Assembly: GCA_009697485.1 (NCBI GenBank)
Contig: SICY01000006.1
Span: 1-18,284 of the forward strand
Reading direction: 5' to 3'
Source: Nitrosarchaeum sp.
GTDB lineage: Archaea > Thermoproteota > Nitrososphaeria > Nitrososphaerales > Nitrosopumilaceae
DNA: 18,284 nucleotides
Shown here: positions 1-7,649 of the stretch, in pieces
Layout of the letters: each line of letters begins with the position of its first letter
Numbering within the stretch: the first letter of the stretch is position 1
Program-made: the position numbers and the translations under genes
Notes under the pieces: model-generated
Seen by the model: only the letters and a program-made list of their open reading frames with translations
Told to the model about the DNA's origin: nothing
Database searches by the model: none

Positions 1-40
1 TGTAGTAGATCCAAACTAGAATTTCTGTTTTGCACTAAGG

Positions 41-48
41 GATATAAA
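41..48 (+). promoter_or_regulatory. Candidate TATA box of the nusA-like/aspS operon
   Basis: An AT-rich GATATAAA element lies about 36 nt before the ATG at 80, which would place the transcript start some 10 nt before that ATG. It would lie only about 9 nt before the alternative TTG at 53. It therefore favours the ATG as the start. Inferred by eye only. Confidence 0.4.
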
Positions 49-79
49 CAACTTGACAGAATGTAAAAAATCGATTCAA

Positions 80-595
80 ATGAAACTCCCAATATGTAAC
101 TTTGATGCAAAAAATGTGGTACTTTGCCCAAAATGTGAGAGTAAGATAGAGTCAGGAAGCATTACAAAAGCAGACGTCGATGCATCAATCAAACTAGCAC
201 AACTGGCCAAATCAAATAACATAATTGACAAATTTACACTTTATTCATGTAAAGAATTTAATGGAAACTTTGTGTTGTCTTTAGCTAAAAATGACATCAT
301 GATAGTTAGGCAGAGTAGTGTACTATACAGATTACTTCAAGATCAATTTCAAGGTAAAATATGGCTAGTAGAAGCTGATGAAAATGACAAGAAATTCATA
401 GAAGATTTATTCTTTCCAACAAAAATTTTGTCAATTAATTTAGTTTGGGCGCCAGGTGGGGTACAAAAAACAAAGGCAGTTGTATCTGGAAAATGGACAC
501 CAAGATTCCCAATTGATACAAACAAGGTCATTCAGATTGTAAAAAATGCCCGAAACCTTGACATTGAGATAGAATGTGAGGAGAAAAGAGCGTGA
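80..595 (+). CDS. NusA-like KH-domain protein (archaeal transcription elongation factor NusA family)
   Basis: A 171-aa protein if started at ATG 80; the open frame extends up to a TTG at 53. The N-terminus (MKLPICNFDAKN, then CPKCESK) matches what I recall of the archaeal NusA-like family: a cysteine-containing N-terminal motif (C-x9-C-x2-C), an acidic helical stretch (TKADVDASIKLAQL), then two KH-like halves. The family is thought to bind RNA and contribute to transcription elongation or ribosome-linked RNA functions. Its exact role in thaumarchaea is not established. The second half (DLFFPTKILSINLVWAPGG) corresponds to the segment where related euryarchaeal proteins have DLLYPARVLGVN. The gene ends inside the upstream region of aspS, so the two are probably co-transcribed and translationally coupled. 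The family assignment rests on remembered similarity. Confidence 0.8.
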   Translation: MKLPICNFDAKNVVLCPKCESKIESGSITKADVDASIKLAQLAKSNNIIDKFTLYSCKEFNGNFVLSLAKNDIMIVRQSSVLYRLLQDQFQGKIWLVEADENDKKFIEDLFFPTKILSINLVWAPGGVQKTKAVVSGKWTPRFPIDTNKVIQIVKNARNLDIEIECEEKRA

Positions 596-602
596 AAATG
601 AA

Positions 603-1889
603 TTGGGATTTGTTAAAACTCACAATATTTCAGAATTAAACGCAGACATTATTGGAAAAGAGGTGGTATTAGGCGGATGGATTGAAGATCTCAGAAAATT
701 AGGAAAGATGACATTTATCACATTACGTGACGCTTCAGGAATTTCTCAGATAATAGTAAAAGGGGAATTAAATGACAATCTAGAAGAGTTAAACCGTCAA
801 AGCGTAATTAGCGTAAGAGGAATTGTACAAGAAACAAAGGCACGAGATTTTGATTTTGAGATAAAAGCAGATGAAATAGAGGTATTAGCAAAGGCAGTAC
901 ACCCATTACCAGTTGATCCGATTGGAAGAGTAGAAAGCAACATCGATACAAGATTAAATCATCGTGCATTAGATATGCGAAACCAGAAAACTGCATCAAT
1001 TTTCAAATTACGACACCATGTGTTAGAGATATTACGTAAAACATTAGCATCAAAAAAATTTATTGAAATTACAACACCAAAAATAATTGGTAGTGCAAGT
1101 GAGGGAGGAGCAAATCTATTTTCATTGGATTATTTTGGCAAAACTGCATATCTTGCTCAAAGCCCACAGTTATACAAAGAGCAAATGACAATAGGACTTG
1201 AGAGAGTTTATGAAATTTCGAATTTCTACAGAGCAGAGAATTCACATACAGGTCGTCATCTTAGTGAATTTACAAGTGTAGATATCGAAGCCGCATTTAT
1301 GGACTATAATGATGTAATGAATATTTTAGAATCACTAGTAATGGAAGTGTACAAAATTACATCAGAGAAATGTAAAAAAGAACAAGAAAACATAGGCCAT
1401 ACAATTGAAATTCCAACATCTCCTTTTGAAAGGATAACGTACACGCAAGCAATTGATGAGCTAAAAAAAGTGGGGGAGAAAGTAGAATTTGGAGATGATT
1501 TGCTTGATTCACATTTAAGAATAATTGGAAAGAATCATCCAGGATTTTATTTCCTCACAGACTGGCCAATGAAATTAAAACCATTTTACATAAGAGAAAA
1601 AGACGAAGACCCCAAATTATCACGCTCATTTGATCTTCAATTTGGATATCTAGAATTGTCATCTGGAGGAACTAGGCTACATAACTCAGAGATGTTAAAA
1701 ACCAGACTCCAGGAACAGGGTTTGGATCCAACTCAATTTGCAGATCATCTTAAGACATTTGATTGGGGAATGCCACCTCACTCTGGTTGGGGAATGGGAT
1801 TAGACAGACTAATGACTACGCTTATTGGAATAGACAATGTAAGAGAAGTTGTACTTTATCCAAGAGATCCAGATAGATTAAGTCCATAA
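603..1889 (+). CDS. aspS: Aspartate--tRNA(Asp/Asn) ligase
   Basis: Cytoplasmic class IIb aminoacyl-tRNA synthetase that charges tRNA with aspartate using ATP. From TTG 603 it is 428 aa, the usual length of archaeal/eukaryotic-type AspRS without the bacterial GAD insertion. The N-terminal third is the OB-fold anticodon-binding domain (GGWIEDLRKLGKMTFITLRD). The catalytic core carries the QSPQLYKE substrate motif, class II motif 2 (FYRAENSHTGRHLSEFTSVD) and motif 3 (GWGMGLDRLM), and ends in LYPRDPDRLSP. I chose TTG 603 because the protein then begins MGFVKTHNISEL like other family members, and because GTGA at 592-595 sits 7 nt upstream as a ribosome-binding site. An in-frame GTG at 576 would add nine residues and lacks such a site. 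The anticodon-domain position that is Trp in the discriminating Thermococcus enzyme appears to be Glu here (GWIED), so it may also charge tRNA(Asn). Confidence 0.95.
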   Translation: MGFVKTHNISELNADIIGKEVVLGGWIEDLRKLGKMTFITLRDASGISQIIVKGELNDNLEELNRQSVISVRGIVQETKARDFDFEIKADEIEVLAKAVHPLPVDPIGRVESNIDTRLNHRALDMRNQKTASIFKLRHHVLEILRKTLASKKFIEITTPKIIGSASEGGANLFSLDYFGKTAYLAQSPQLYKEQMTIGLERVYEISNFYRAENSHTGRHLSEFTSVDIEAAFMDYNDVMNILESLVMEVYKITSEKCKKEQENIGHTIEIPTSPFERITYTQAIDELKKVGEKVEFGDDLLDSHLRIIGKNHPGFYFLTDWPMKLKPFYIREKDEDPKLSRSFDLQFGYLELSSGGTRLHNSEMLKTRLQEQGLDPTQFADHLKTFDWGMPPHSGWGMGLDRLMTTLIGIDNVREVVLYPRDPDRLSP

Positions 1890-1898
1890 ATCAATTCA

Positions 1899-1908
1899 GA
1901 TTTTTATT
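1899..1908 (+). promoter_or_regulatory. Candidate TATA box for the 82-aa protein gene
   Basis: The AT-rich run ATTTTTATTG is centred about 27 nt upstream of the ATG at 1931. That is the spacing expected for an archaeal leaderless or very short-leader transcript. It lies directly after the aspS stop codon. Confidence 0.35.
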
Positions 1909-1930
1909 GCAAAGGAAATAGCAACATTAC

Positions 1931-2179
1931 ATGATAGAACAAACAGATGCAAAAAAAGTAGTAGAAGTGATAGGAAATAATCTAATTGGAGTTTCACATG
2001 ATTCCAATAACTTTCAGAAATTACCAGATTCTTTTTGGGGTTATTTTGCAAGAGGCCATGACACAAAAGGGACATTTGGTGTAATAGTCACTTATTCTGA
2101 AAATGGAAATGATGTAGATGATCTAATCAAAATGTATGAAGAGTGGGTAAATAAAAATAAAAGTAAAGAGACCAAATAA
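1931..2179 (+). CDS. Uncharacterised 82-aa protein
   Basis: A small soluble acidic protein with no signal peptide, membrane segment or metal-binding motif. Visible features are an N-terminal helix (TDAKKVVEVIGN), a centre rich in Phe/Gly/Tyr (SFWGYFARGHDTKGTFGVIVTYSENGND) that looks like paired beta strands, and a C-terminal amphipathic helix (VDDLIKMYEEWVNKNK). I do not recognise the family. The gene sits 41 bp after aspS and probably has its own promoter. It ends one base from the stop of the convergent zinc-ribbon gene, and both stop regions lie in a shared inverted repeat. Its length, clean start and the conserved look of the aromatic core support a real gene. Confidence 0.7.
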   Translation: MIEQTDAKKVVEVIGNNLIGVSHDSNNFQKLPDSFWGYFARGHDTKGTFGVIVTYSENGNDVDDLIKMYEEWVNKNKSKETK

Positions 2180-2195
2180 TTTACTTGGTTTCTTT
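2165..2195. repeat. Inverted repeat spanning two convergent stop codons
   Basis: The arms AAAGAGACCAA (2165-2175) and TTGGTTTCTTT (2185-2195) pair over 11 positions with a single G-U wobble, leaving a 9-nt loop that contains both stop codons. It is the only structure between the two converging genes and could serve as a 3'-end or processing hairpin for both transcripts. As a by-product both proteins end in the residues KETK. Confidence 0.6.
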
Positions 2196-2312
2196 TAAGA
2201 GTTTTCTATACTCGTGGCATTCCTTACAAATTGGCTTTCCCTTGTATTTTGGATTACCATCTGTAATTTTTAATGTGCTCTGATTTATTTTACAAATACT
2301 ACAAACAACCAT
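2181..2312 (-). CDS. 43-aa zinc-ribbon microprotein
   Basis: A short open frame from ATG 2312 to TAA 2181. It begins MVVCSICKINQ and contains a second knuckle KPICKECHEYRK. The two CxxC pairs (Cys4/Cys7 and Cys29/Cys32) are 21 residues apart, the typical spacing of a treble-clef or zinc-ribbon fold that binds one Zn2+. The ends are rich in Lys, which suits nucleic-acid or ribosome contact. No partner is known. A strong TATA box 26 nt before the ATG and the two intact CxxC pairs make it a credible gene despite its size. The function is unknown; small zinc-ribbon proteins in archaea are commonly transcription- or translation-associated. Confidence 0.75.
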   Translation of the reverse strand: MVVCSICKINQSTLKITDGNPKYKGKPICKECHEYRKLLKETK

Positions 2313-2330
2313 GATTAGACTCTAGAATGT

Positions 2331-2346
2331 ACAATTTATAAAAATT
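2331..2346 (-). promoter_or_regulatory. TATA box for the zinc-ribbon gene
   Basis: The minus strand reads CAATTTTTATAAATTG, centred 26 nt upstream of the ATG at 2312. That is ideal spacing for a leaderless archaeal transcript. The element is also almost palindromic. The rest of the stretch to the leuB stop at 2437 shows no further gene. Confidence 0.6.
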
Positions 2347-2436
2347 GTGAATTTTTTATGTGGATGTAAACTATCAGCCATTTTTGTTGATGGTAAAAAT
2401 ACAAAAAAGAATTCACAAATACCTTGAAAGAATTTC

Positions 2437-3456
2437 TTAATTTTTGAGTCTATTGATAATTTCTTGTGTAAATTCAGATGTAGATTTGTCTCCGCCAATA
2501 TCTTTAGTTTTGACACCGCTTTTTACCAAATCAAAAATAACAGATTCTAGTTTTTTACCAACTGCAATACATTTTGAATCATTATGTTTTGCCCCAAGCC
2601 AATCAAGCATCATTTTAATAGATAAGAGAAAGGATGAAGGATTTGCAATGTTTTTTCCTGCAATATCAAATGCAGCACCATGAACCGGTTCAAACAATGC
2701 AAAATTATCACCAATATTAGCAGCTGGCGCCATACCCAATCCTCCTACAACTTGAGAGGACTCATCAGATAAAATATCACCAAACAAATTGGTAGTCACT
2801 ATGACATCAAATTGTTCTGGTTGACGAATTAGATTCATAGCACATGCATCGACATACATTTGTTCAAATAAAATATCAGGATAGTTTTTTGCTACTTCAC
2901 TACAAGATTTCGCAAATAATCCATCAGTGAGTCGCATTACATTTGATTTATGAACGCATGTGACTTTTTTCATAGAGTTACGCTGCTTTGCGGTTTCAAA
3001 TGCATATTTTGCAATTCTTTTTGAAGCATACTCTGAGATTATTCTCAATGCAACAGCCGAGTCTCCCAAGCTAAATTCTTTACCAGTGTAAAGATCCTCA
3101 GTATTCTCTCTAACAATTACCATGTCAATATCATCCCTTAATGCAGGCATGTGAGGGTATGATTTTGCGGGGCGAATATTGGCATAAAGATCAAGAATGC
3201 GTCTTAATACAACAATTACATCAGCTGCGCTCTCACCAACTGGCGCCTTTAAACAAGCATCAGATTTTTTAATTGTAGATATAGTTTCATCAGGAAGTGC
3301 TTTTCCAGTTTCTTTTAATGAAGAATCTCCTGCATGTGATTTTGTAACATCAAATTTCAAATCTAATTTATCATTAATTGTATTCAAGACAGATATCGCA
3401 GAATTAGAGAGTTCAGGTCCGATTCCATCACCAGTAATTAATGAGATTTTATACAT
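2437..3456 (-). CDS. leuB: 3-isopropylmalate dehydrogenase (isocitrate/isopropylmalate dehydrogenase family)
   Basis: A 339-aa beta-decarboxylating dehydrogenase; LeuB oxidises and decarboxylates 3-isopropylmalate to 2-oxoisocaproate in leucine synthesis. The N-terminus (MYKISLITGDGIGPEL) is the family signature. Substrate-site motifs are RRILDLYANIRP, VIVRENTEDLY and the Lys/Asp region VTCVHKSNVMRLTDG. The metal-binding and signature region is FDVIVTTNLFGDILSDESS. The coenzyme loop EPVHGAAFDIAGKNIANP has Asp where NADP-linked isocitrate dehydrogenases have Lys, which indicates NAD+. The frame is open for 39 codons upstream, but ATG 3456 gives the correct N-terminus and has a TATA element 28 nt before it. 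The neighbouring leuA, ilvN and ilvB support a leucine role. An NAD-dependent isocitrate or homoisocitrate dehydrogenase cannot be excluded from sequence alone. Confidence 0.85.
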   Translation of the reverse strand: MYKISLITGDGIGPELSNSAISVLNTINDKLDLKFDVTKSHAGDSSLKETGKALPDETISTIKKSDACLKAPVGESAADVIVVLRRILDLYANIRPAKSYPHMPALRDDIDMVIVRENTEDLYTGKEFSLGDSAVALRIISEYASKRIAKYAFETAKQRNSMKKVTCVHKSNVMRLTDGLFAKSCSEVAKNYPDILFEQMYVDACAMNLIRQPEQFDVIVTTNLFGDILSDESSQVVGGLGMAPAANIGDNFALFEPVHGAAFDIAGKNIANPSSFLLSIKMMLDWLGAKHNDSKCIAVGKKLESVIFDLVKSGVKTKDIGGDKSTSEFTQEIINRLKN

Positions 3457-3464
3457 AATCAAAA

Positions 3465-3513
3465 ATAGTGTAAATGGGAATTTTAAATGATTGCTTAAAA
3501 AATATAGTGTAAA
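3465..3513. repeat. Direct repeat ATAGTGTAAA in the divergent leuB/PII-like promoter region
   Basis: Identical decamers lie at 3465-3474 and 3504-3513, 39 bp apart (close to an integral number of helical turns), flanking the leuB TATA element. The second copy overlaps an AAAATATAGT stretch that could be the TATA box of the plus-strand gene. This arrangement could be an operator that controls both directions. AT-rich chance repetition is the alternative. Confidence 0.35.
3480..3489 (-). promoter_or_regulatory. Candidate TATA box for leuB
   Basis: The minus strand reads CATTTAAAAT, centred about 28 nt before the leuB ATG. It lies between two copies of the decamer ATAGTGTAAA in the divergent leuB/PII-like control region. 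Confidence 0.45.
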
Positions 3514-3554
3514 GTCAGGAAGGTTTATGTTTTGTGGACAAAAAGCGGTAAAAG

Positions 3555-3833
3555 ATGTTGAAAATAGAGGCAATAATTAGGATCTCAATGTTACAAGATA
3601 TTCAAGCAATATTAGCAAAAAATGGAATTCCAACTTTTTCAGTATATCAAGTACAGATAACAGGAGTGCATAAAGCACATAAAAGTTTGAGAAATAAAAC
3701 TAGTGATTTTATTCCAAAATCAAAGCTGGAGATTCTGTGTCCAGATAATACAGGAGATGAAATAGTCAAAATAATTCAAGATACAGCCAGAACAGGGGAA
3801 AAAGGAGACGGAATCGTAATGTCTACAAAATAA
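3555..3833 (+). CDS. Short PII-like nitrogen-regulatory family protein
   Basis: A 92-aa protein with recognisable PII (GlnB/GlnK) blocks: the first strand and helix MLKIEAIIR....LQDIQAILAKNGI, the T-loop region with GVHKAHKS, the second strand DFIPKSKLEILCPD, helix EIVKIIQDTA, and the B-loop RTGEKGDG that contacts ATP/ADP in classic PII. Classic PII proteins are about 112 aa. This one has a shorter T-loop without an evident uridylylation Tyr, and it stops soon after the B-loop, lacking the usual C-terminal strand and C-loop. PII trimers sense 2-oxoglutarate and adenylate charge and bind partner enzymes or transporters. The partner here is unknown. It is transcribed divergently from leuB and is placed between leuB and the ilvBN-leuA operon. 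Confidence 0.75.
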   Translation: MLKIEAIIRISMLQDIQAILAKNGIPTFSVYQVQITGVHKAHKSLRNKTSDFIPKSKLEILCPDNTGDEIVKIIQDTARTGEKGDGIVMSTK

Positions 3834-3891
3834 ACAAACTAGTAAAAATCAGAAACGGGACATAGACGAAAAGGCGTTATCATAAGAGAAT

Positions 3892-5409
3892 TTAGTGCCC
3901 AATTTGTTTTTCATTAAACATTTTTTTAAGCATTATTCTGTTAATGCCATCAATTACTGCTTGAACACTGGTAGTAACAATGTCTTCGCCTATAGATTTT
4001 GCAGAGACACTGTTTCCTTGCGCATCTTCAACTCTGATTGTTACTTCACATAATGCAGTAGAACCGCCAGATATTGATGCCAAGCCATAATCTTTGATTC
4101 TAAGTTCAGATATTTGTCCTGTGATTTTTTGAATGGCATTTAATGCAGCGTCAACTGGACCAACACCATAATCAGTTCCGATAAAGTCCTTGCCATCAAT
4201 ATTCAATTTAACAAATGCATAAGGCATTGTTCCAATTCCAGTAGATACGGAAAATCCAGTCAATTGGACAATTCGTTTGATTCCTTTTTCTCCCAAAATA
4301 TTACTTGCAATGGAAAGAAGCTCAACATCTGTAACTTGTTTTCCTTGGTCACCAATAATTTTTATTTTATCAAGAATTTGTTTTGATTGATCATCTGTTG
4401 GGCGTATACCATATTCAGCAAGCATTGCATTCATACCGTGAATTCCTGCATGTTTTCCAACTTGAAGCCATCTCTTCCTTCCAACTAATTCAGGACTTAT
4501 TGGCTCATAGGTTAATGGATTATTCAATATGCCATGTGTATGTATTCCAGACTCGTGACCAAATGCATTATCGCCAACAATTGCCTTGTTTGGTTGAACT
4601 TGAACACCTACAGTTTTTGAGATAAATCTAGATGTCTCATAGAGTAATTCAGATTTAATTCCAGTTTCATATTTTTGATCATAAGGTAAGCACTTTAAAG
4701 CCATAACAAATTCTTCCAATGATGCATTGCCTGCTCTTTCACCAATTCCATTAATTGTGACATGGGCACATTGAGCACCTGCTCTTATTCCAGATAATGC
4801 ATTGGCCACAGCCAACCCAAAGTCATTATGACAATGAACACTAATTGGAAGTTTTGTAGCTTCAATTGCATCTTTAGTGATTTCTGCCATGTATTCCGGA
4901 GTTGCATAACCAACAGTGTCAGGGATATCGATTCTGTCAGCACCTGCTTTTGCAACTTCATTAAATACATGTTTAAGAAAATTTCTGTCAGTTCTTGTTG
5001 CATCTTCTGCAGAAAACTCCACTTGTAATCCTCGAGATTTACCATATTCTACTGCCTCTATTGCTTTTTCAAGTGCTTGTTCTCGTGTCATTTTGAGTTT
5101 ATACTCTAAATGAATATCAGAAGTTGCGATGAAGGTGTGAATGTAGTTTAATCCTGCATCAACTGCAACATCAATGTCTTTTTTATTAGTTCTAGTCAAA
5201 CCACATATATCAGAAGACAAACCTTCACTTGCAATCATCTTTACAGCTTTGAATTCACCTTCAGAGATTACTGGAAATCCGGCTTCAATTGCATCAACAC
5301 CAAGGATGTCAAGTTTTTTTGCAATGGCAAGTTTTTGATCTGGAGATAATGAAATGCCAGGTGTTTGCTCGCCATCCCTTAATGTTGTATCAAAAATTCT
5401 AATTCTCAT
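3892..5409 (-). CDS. leuA: 2-isopropylmalate synthase
   Basis: A 505-aa cytoplasmic enzyme that condenses acetyl-CoA with 2-oxoisovalerate, the committed step of leucine synthesis. The N-terminal TIM barrel starts with the DTTLRDGEQTPG motif (Arg11 and Asp12 are catalytic and metal-binding). His192 and His194 in SVHCHNDFGLA complete the divalent-metal site, and NGIGERAGNASLEE is the second family signature. A linker and the C-terminal regulatory domain (about 380-505, including GTMPYAFVKLNIDG and TDYGVGPVDAALNAIQ) match the LeuA dimer domain that binds leucine for feedback inhibition. The ATG overlaps the ilvN stop in an ATGA arrangement, with a purine-rich AGGAGTGGAG just before it, so translation is coupled. 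Citramalate synthase is an alternative, but the linkage to ilvBN and leuB favours LeuA. Confidence 0.92.
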   Translation of the reverse strand: MRIRIFDTTLRDGEQTPGISLSPDQKLAIAKKLDILGVDAIEAGFPVISEGEFKAVKMIASEGLSSDICGLTRTNKKDIDVAVDAGLNYIHTFIATSDIHLEYKLKMTREQALEKAIEAVEYGKSRGLQVEFSAEDATRTDRNFLKHVFNEVAKAGADRIDIPDTVGYATPEYMAEITKDAIEATKLPISVHCHNDFGLAVANALSGIRAGAQCAHVTINGIGERAGNASLEEFVMALKCLPYDQKYETGIKSELLYETSRFISKTVGVQVQPNKAIVGDNAFGHESGIHTHGILNNPLTYEPISPELVGRKRWLQVGKHAGIHGMNAMLAEYGIRPTDDQSKQILDKIKIIGDQGKQVTDVELLSIASNILGEKGIKRIVQLTGFSVSTGIGTMPYAFVKLNIDGKDFIGTDYGVGPVDAALNAIQKITGQISELRIKDYGLASISGGSTALCEVTIRVEDAQGNSVSAKSIGEDIVTTSVQAVIDGINRIMLKKMFNEKQIGH

Positions 5410-5888
5410 GCTCCACTCCTTTGCAAAGCCGCAACGCCGGTTCTAGCAACTTCGATTATTCCAAATGGTTTTGCCAATTCCTCAAATGCTCTAATTTGAT
5501 CAGGAGTGGCAGTCAACTCTACCATTATCGAATCCTTTCGTACATCATGTATTTTTCCACCATATGCATTTGCTAATTTGTTTACTTCCATACTATCATT
5601 AGCGTTACTTAGTTTAATCTTAAAAATACTTAGTTCCCGATATACCGTTTTGTGTTCATCCAAGTGCTTTACTTCTATGGTATCAATCATTTTATCAAGT
5701 TGCTTTACTATTTGTTCAACTTGTTTTTCATCACCATATGTGGTAATAGTCATCCTTGAGTATTCGGGATTGTCAGTTACGCCCACAGAAATGCTGTCAA
5801 TATTGAAATTTCTGGATCTGAAAAGATGGGTAACCTTAAACAATATTCCGGGTTTATTTTCAACTAAAAGAGTAAGAATAGCCCACAT
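5406..5888 (-). CDS. ilvN: Acetolactate synthase regulatory (small) subunit
   Basis: A 160-aa regulatory subunit of acetohydroxyacid synthase. An N-terminal ACT domain (WAILTLLVENKPGILFKVTH, then RNFNIDSISVGVT) normally binds valine or another branched-chain amino acid. The C-terminal ALS small-subunit domain (KLANAYGGKIHDVRKDSIMVELTATPDQI) activates the catalytic subunit. I start at ATG 5888 because it gives the family-typical MWAILT start and has GTGA five nt upstream. An in-frame GTG at 5897, overlapping the ilvB stop, would add three residues. It lies between ilvB and leuA with overlaps on both sides, a tightly coupled operon. Confidence 0.93.
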   Translation of the reverse strand: MWAILTLLVENKPGILFKVTHLFRSRNFNIDSISVGVTDNPEYSRMTITTYGDEKQVEQIVKQLDKMIDTIEVKHLDEHKTVYRELSIFKIKLSNANDSMEVNKLANAYGGKIHDVRKDSIMVELTATPDQIRAFEELAKPFGIIEVARTGVAALQRSGA

Positions 5889-5896
5889 GATAATCA

Positions 5897-7585
5897 CTAT
5901 GAAGGTAAAATCATATCCGCAAGAGAAGTTCCTGGTGCTACAAATGGCAATACATCTTCTTCAGGATCAATTGGAATATCAATTACTGTTGCAACGTCAC
6001 TTTTCAATGCAGTTTTGATTGCCTTATCAAGTTCATCCATTGACTGTGCACGTATTCCTTGAGCTCCATATGATTCGGCTAGTTTGACATAATCGGGGCA
6101 TTTTCCTTGATCAACTCCTATCATTCTTCTATTATAGAAAGTTCGTTGCCATTGTGCAACCATTCCTAATGAAAAATTATTTAAGAGAAATACAATCACC
6201 GGAATATCTTCTAACACTGCAGTTGCAAGAGAGTTTTCTGTCATGCTAAAACTACCATCTCCTGCAATGTCCACTACAGGAACATCAGGTCTTGCTACTT
6301 TGGCACCAATTGCCGCAGGGAATCCCCATCCCATAGTTCCAAGTCCAGTAGAACTAAAGAAAGTACCAGGTTGTATTACATCATAAAAGAGGGATGCCCA
6401 CATTTGATGTTGGCCTACTTCAGTAGTTACAATAGATTTGTGAGGCAATACTTCTCTGAGCTTTCTCAAAATTTTTGCGGCACCCATTTCACCTGGATGT
6501 AGTTTCAAATTTTCTTTCCAATACTCTTTAGTTTCTTTTACATGTTTAATCCAAGTATTTTCTTCAGTTCTTTTGACTGCTTTTTGCATAAGCATCTTTA
6601 CCATAATTCTAAGTGATGCACGTACATCGCCAACTACTGCAACTGAGGTAGTTTGATTTTTACCAATTTCAGCTGGATCTACATCCATATGAATAATTTT
6701 TAGTCTCTTTTCAAATGCTTCAAAGGTTCCAACAGATCTATCAGAAAATCTTGTACCTATTGCCAATACACAATCAGCTTCAGTCATCATTTTGTTTGCC
6801 TCTGCATGACCATGCATTCCAATTGGTCCCAATGATAATGGATGATTCTCTGGAAACGCGCCTTTTCCTTTGAAAGTAGTAACTACTGGAATCATAAGTA
6901 ATTCAGCTATGGATTGAAGTTCTGCAAATGCAGATGAGATGATTGTTCCACCACCAGCTAAGATAATTGGTCTTTCTGCACCAAGTAACATCTCAATTGC
7001 TCTTTCAACATTTGCAATGTCAGGAGTAGTCCATGGATGATAACCGCGAATTTTAAATTCATCTGGAAAAATCATAGATGCTTCTTTTTGTTGGACATCT
7101 TTTGGAATGTCAATAAGAACAGGTCCAGGGCGACCGGTTTCTGCAATGTAGAATCCTTTTCTAACTACCATGGGAATTTCATCAGGAGATCTAGGTTGAA
7201 ATGCATACTTTACAGCAGGATTGGCCATTCCAATAATATCACTTTCCTGAAATGCATCTTTTCCAATCATCGCTACTGGAACTTGACCAGTAACTGCAAT
7301 CATAGGAGAAGAGTCAGCTTGTGCAGTAGCAATTCCAGTTAGAATGTTAGTAGCACCAGGTCCAGATGTGGCAAAACATACACCGGGTTTTCTGCTGACT
7401 CGTCCAAATCCATCTGCCATATGTGCTGCAGATTGCTCATGTCTAACCAAGATGTGTCGAATATTACATCTGGCAAATTCATCATACATTGGAAGGTTTG
7501 CACCTCCGGGTAAGCCAAATACTTCTTTGACACCTTCTTTTTCCATAGCAACCATCAATGCTCTGGCACCTGTCATAGTTTCCAT
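5897..7585 (-). CDS. ilvB: Acetolactate synthase catalytic (large) subunit
   Basis: A 562-aa thiamine diphosphate- and FAD-dependent enzyme that makes 2-acetolactate (valine/leucine) or 2-aceto-2-hydroxybutyrate (isoleucine) from pyruvate. The N-terminal TPP domain has FGLPGGANLPMYDE and the catalytic Glu50 in VRHEQSAAHMADGFGR. The central FAD/regulatory domain follows. The C-terminal TPP domain has GLGTMGWGFPAAIGA and the metal-TPP motif GDGSFSMTENSLATA...LLNN. ATG 7585 was chosen; an in-frame TTG at 7594 (10 nt after a GGAG) would add three residues and remains possible. This is the first gene of the ilvB-ilvN-leuA operon. Confidence 0.95.
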   Translation of the reverse strand: METMTGARALMVAMEKEGVKEVFGLPGGANLPMYDEFARCNIRHILVRHEQSAAHMADGFGRVSRKPGVCFATSGPGATNILTGIATAQADSSPMIAVTGQVPVAMIGKDAFQESDIIGMANPAVKYAFQPRSPDEIPMVVRKGFYIAETGRPGPVLIDIPKDVQQKEASMIFPDEFKIRGYHPWTTPDIANVERAIEMLLGAERPIILAGGGTIISSAFAELQSIAELLMIPVVTTFKGKGAFPENHPLSLGPIGMHGHAEANKMMTEADCVLAIGTRFSDRSVGTFEAFEKRLKIIHMDVDPAEIGKNQTTSVAVVGDVRASLRIMVKMLMQKAVKRTEENTWIKHVKETKEYWKENLKLHPGEMGAAKILRKLREVLPHKSIVTTEVGQHQMWASLFYDVIQPGTFFSSTGLGTMGWGFPAAIGAKVARPDVPVVDIAGDGSFSMTENSLATAVLEDIPVIVFLLNNFSLGMVAQWQRTFYNRRMIGVDQGKCPDYVKLAESYGAQGIRAQSMDELDKAIKTALKSDVATVIDIPIDPEEDVLPFVAPGTSLADMILPS

Positions 7586-7649
7586 TTTATTCAATCAAAT
7601 CAATCTCCATAATTTTAATGTGTTAAAACTCAGAGAGCACTTTTTACAG

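Noticed and set aside
1..79. 3' end of an upstream gene or RNA at the window start
   Set aside because: Stops occur early and no recognisable end motif is present; only a TATA-like element at 41-48 can be supported.
2437..3573. leuB starting at 3573
   Set aside because: The extra 39 residues do not resemble the family, overlap the divergent PII-like gene and its control region, and the canonical MYKISLITGDGIGPE begins at 3456.
5506..6018. A 170-codon open frame on the plus strand across ilvN and ilvB
   Set aside because: It is antisense to two well-conserved enzymes, has low-complexity Ser/Leu-rich content and no family features.
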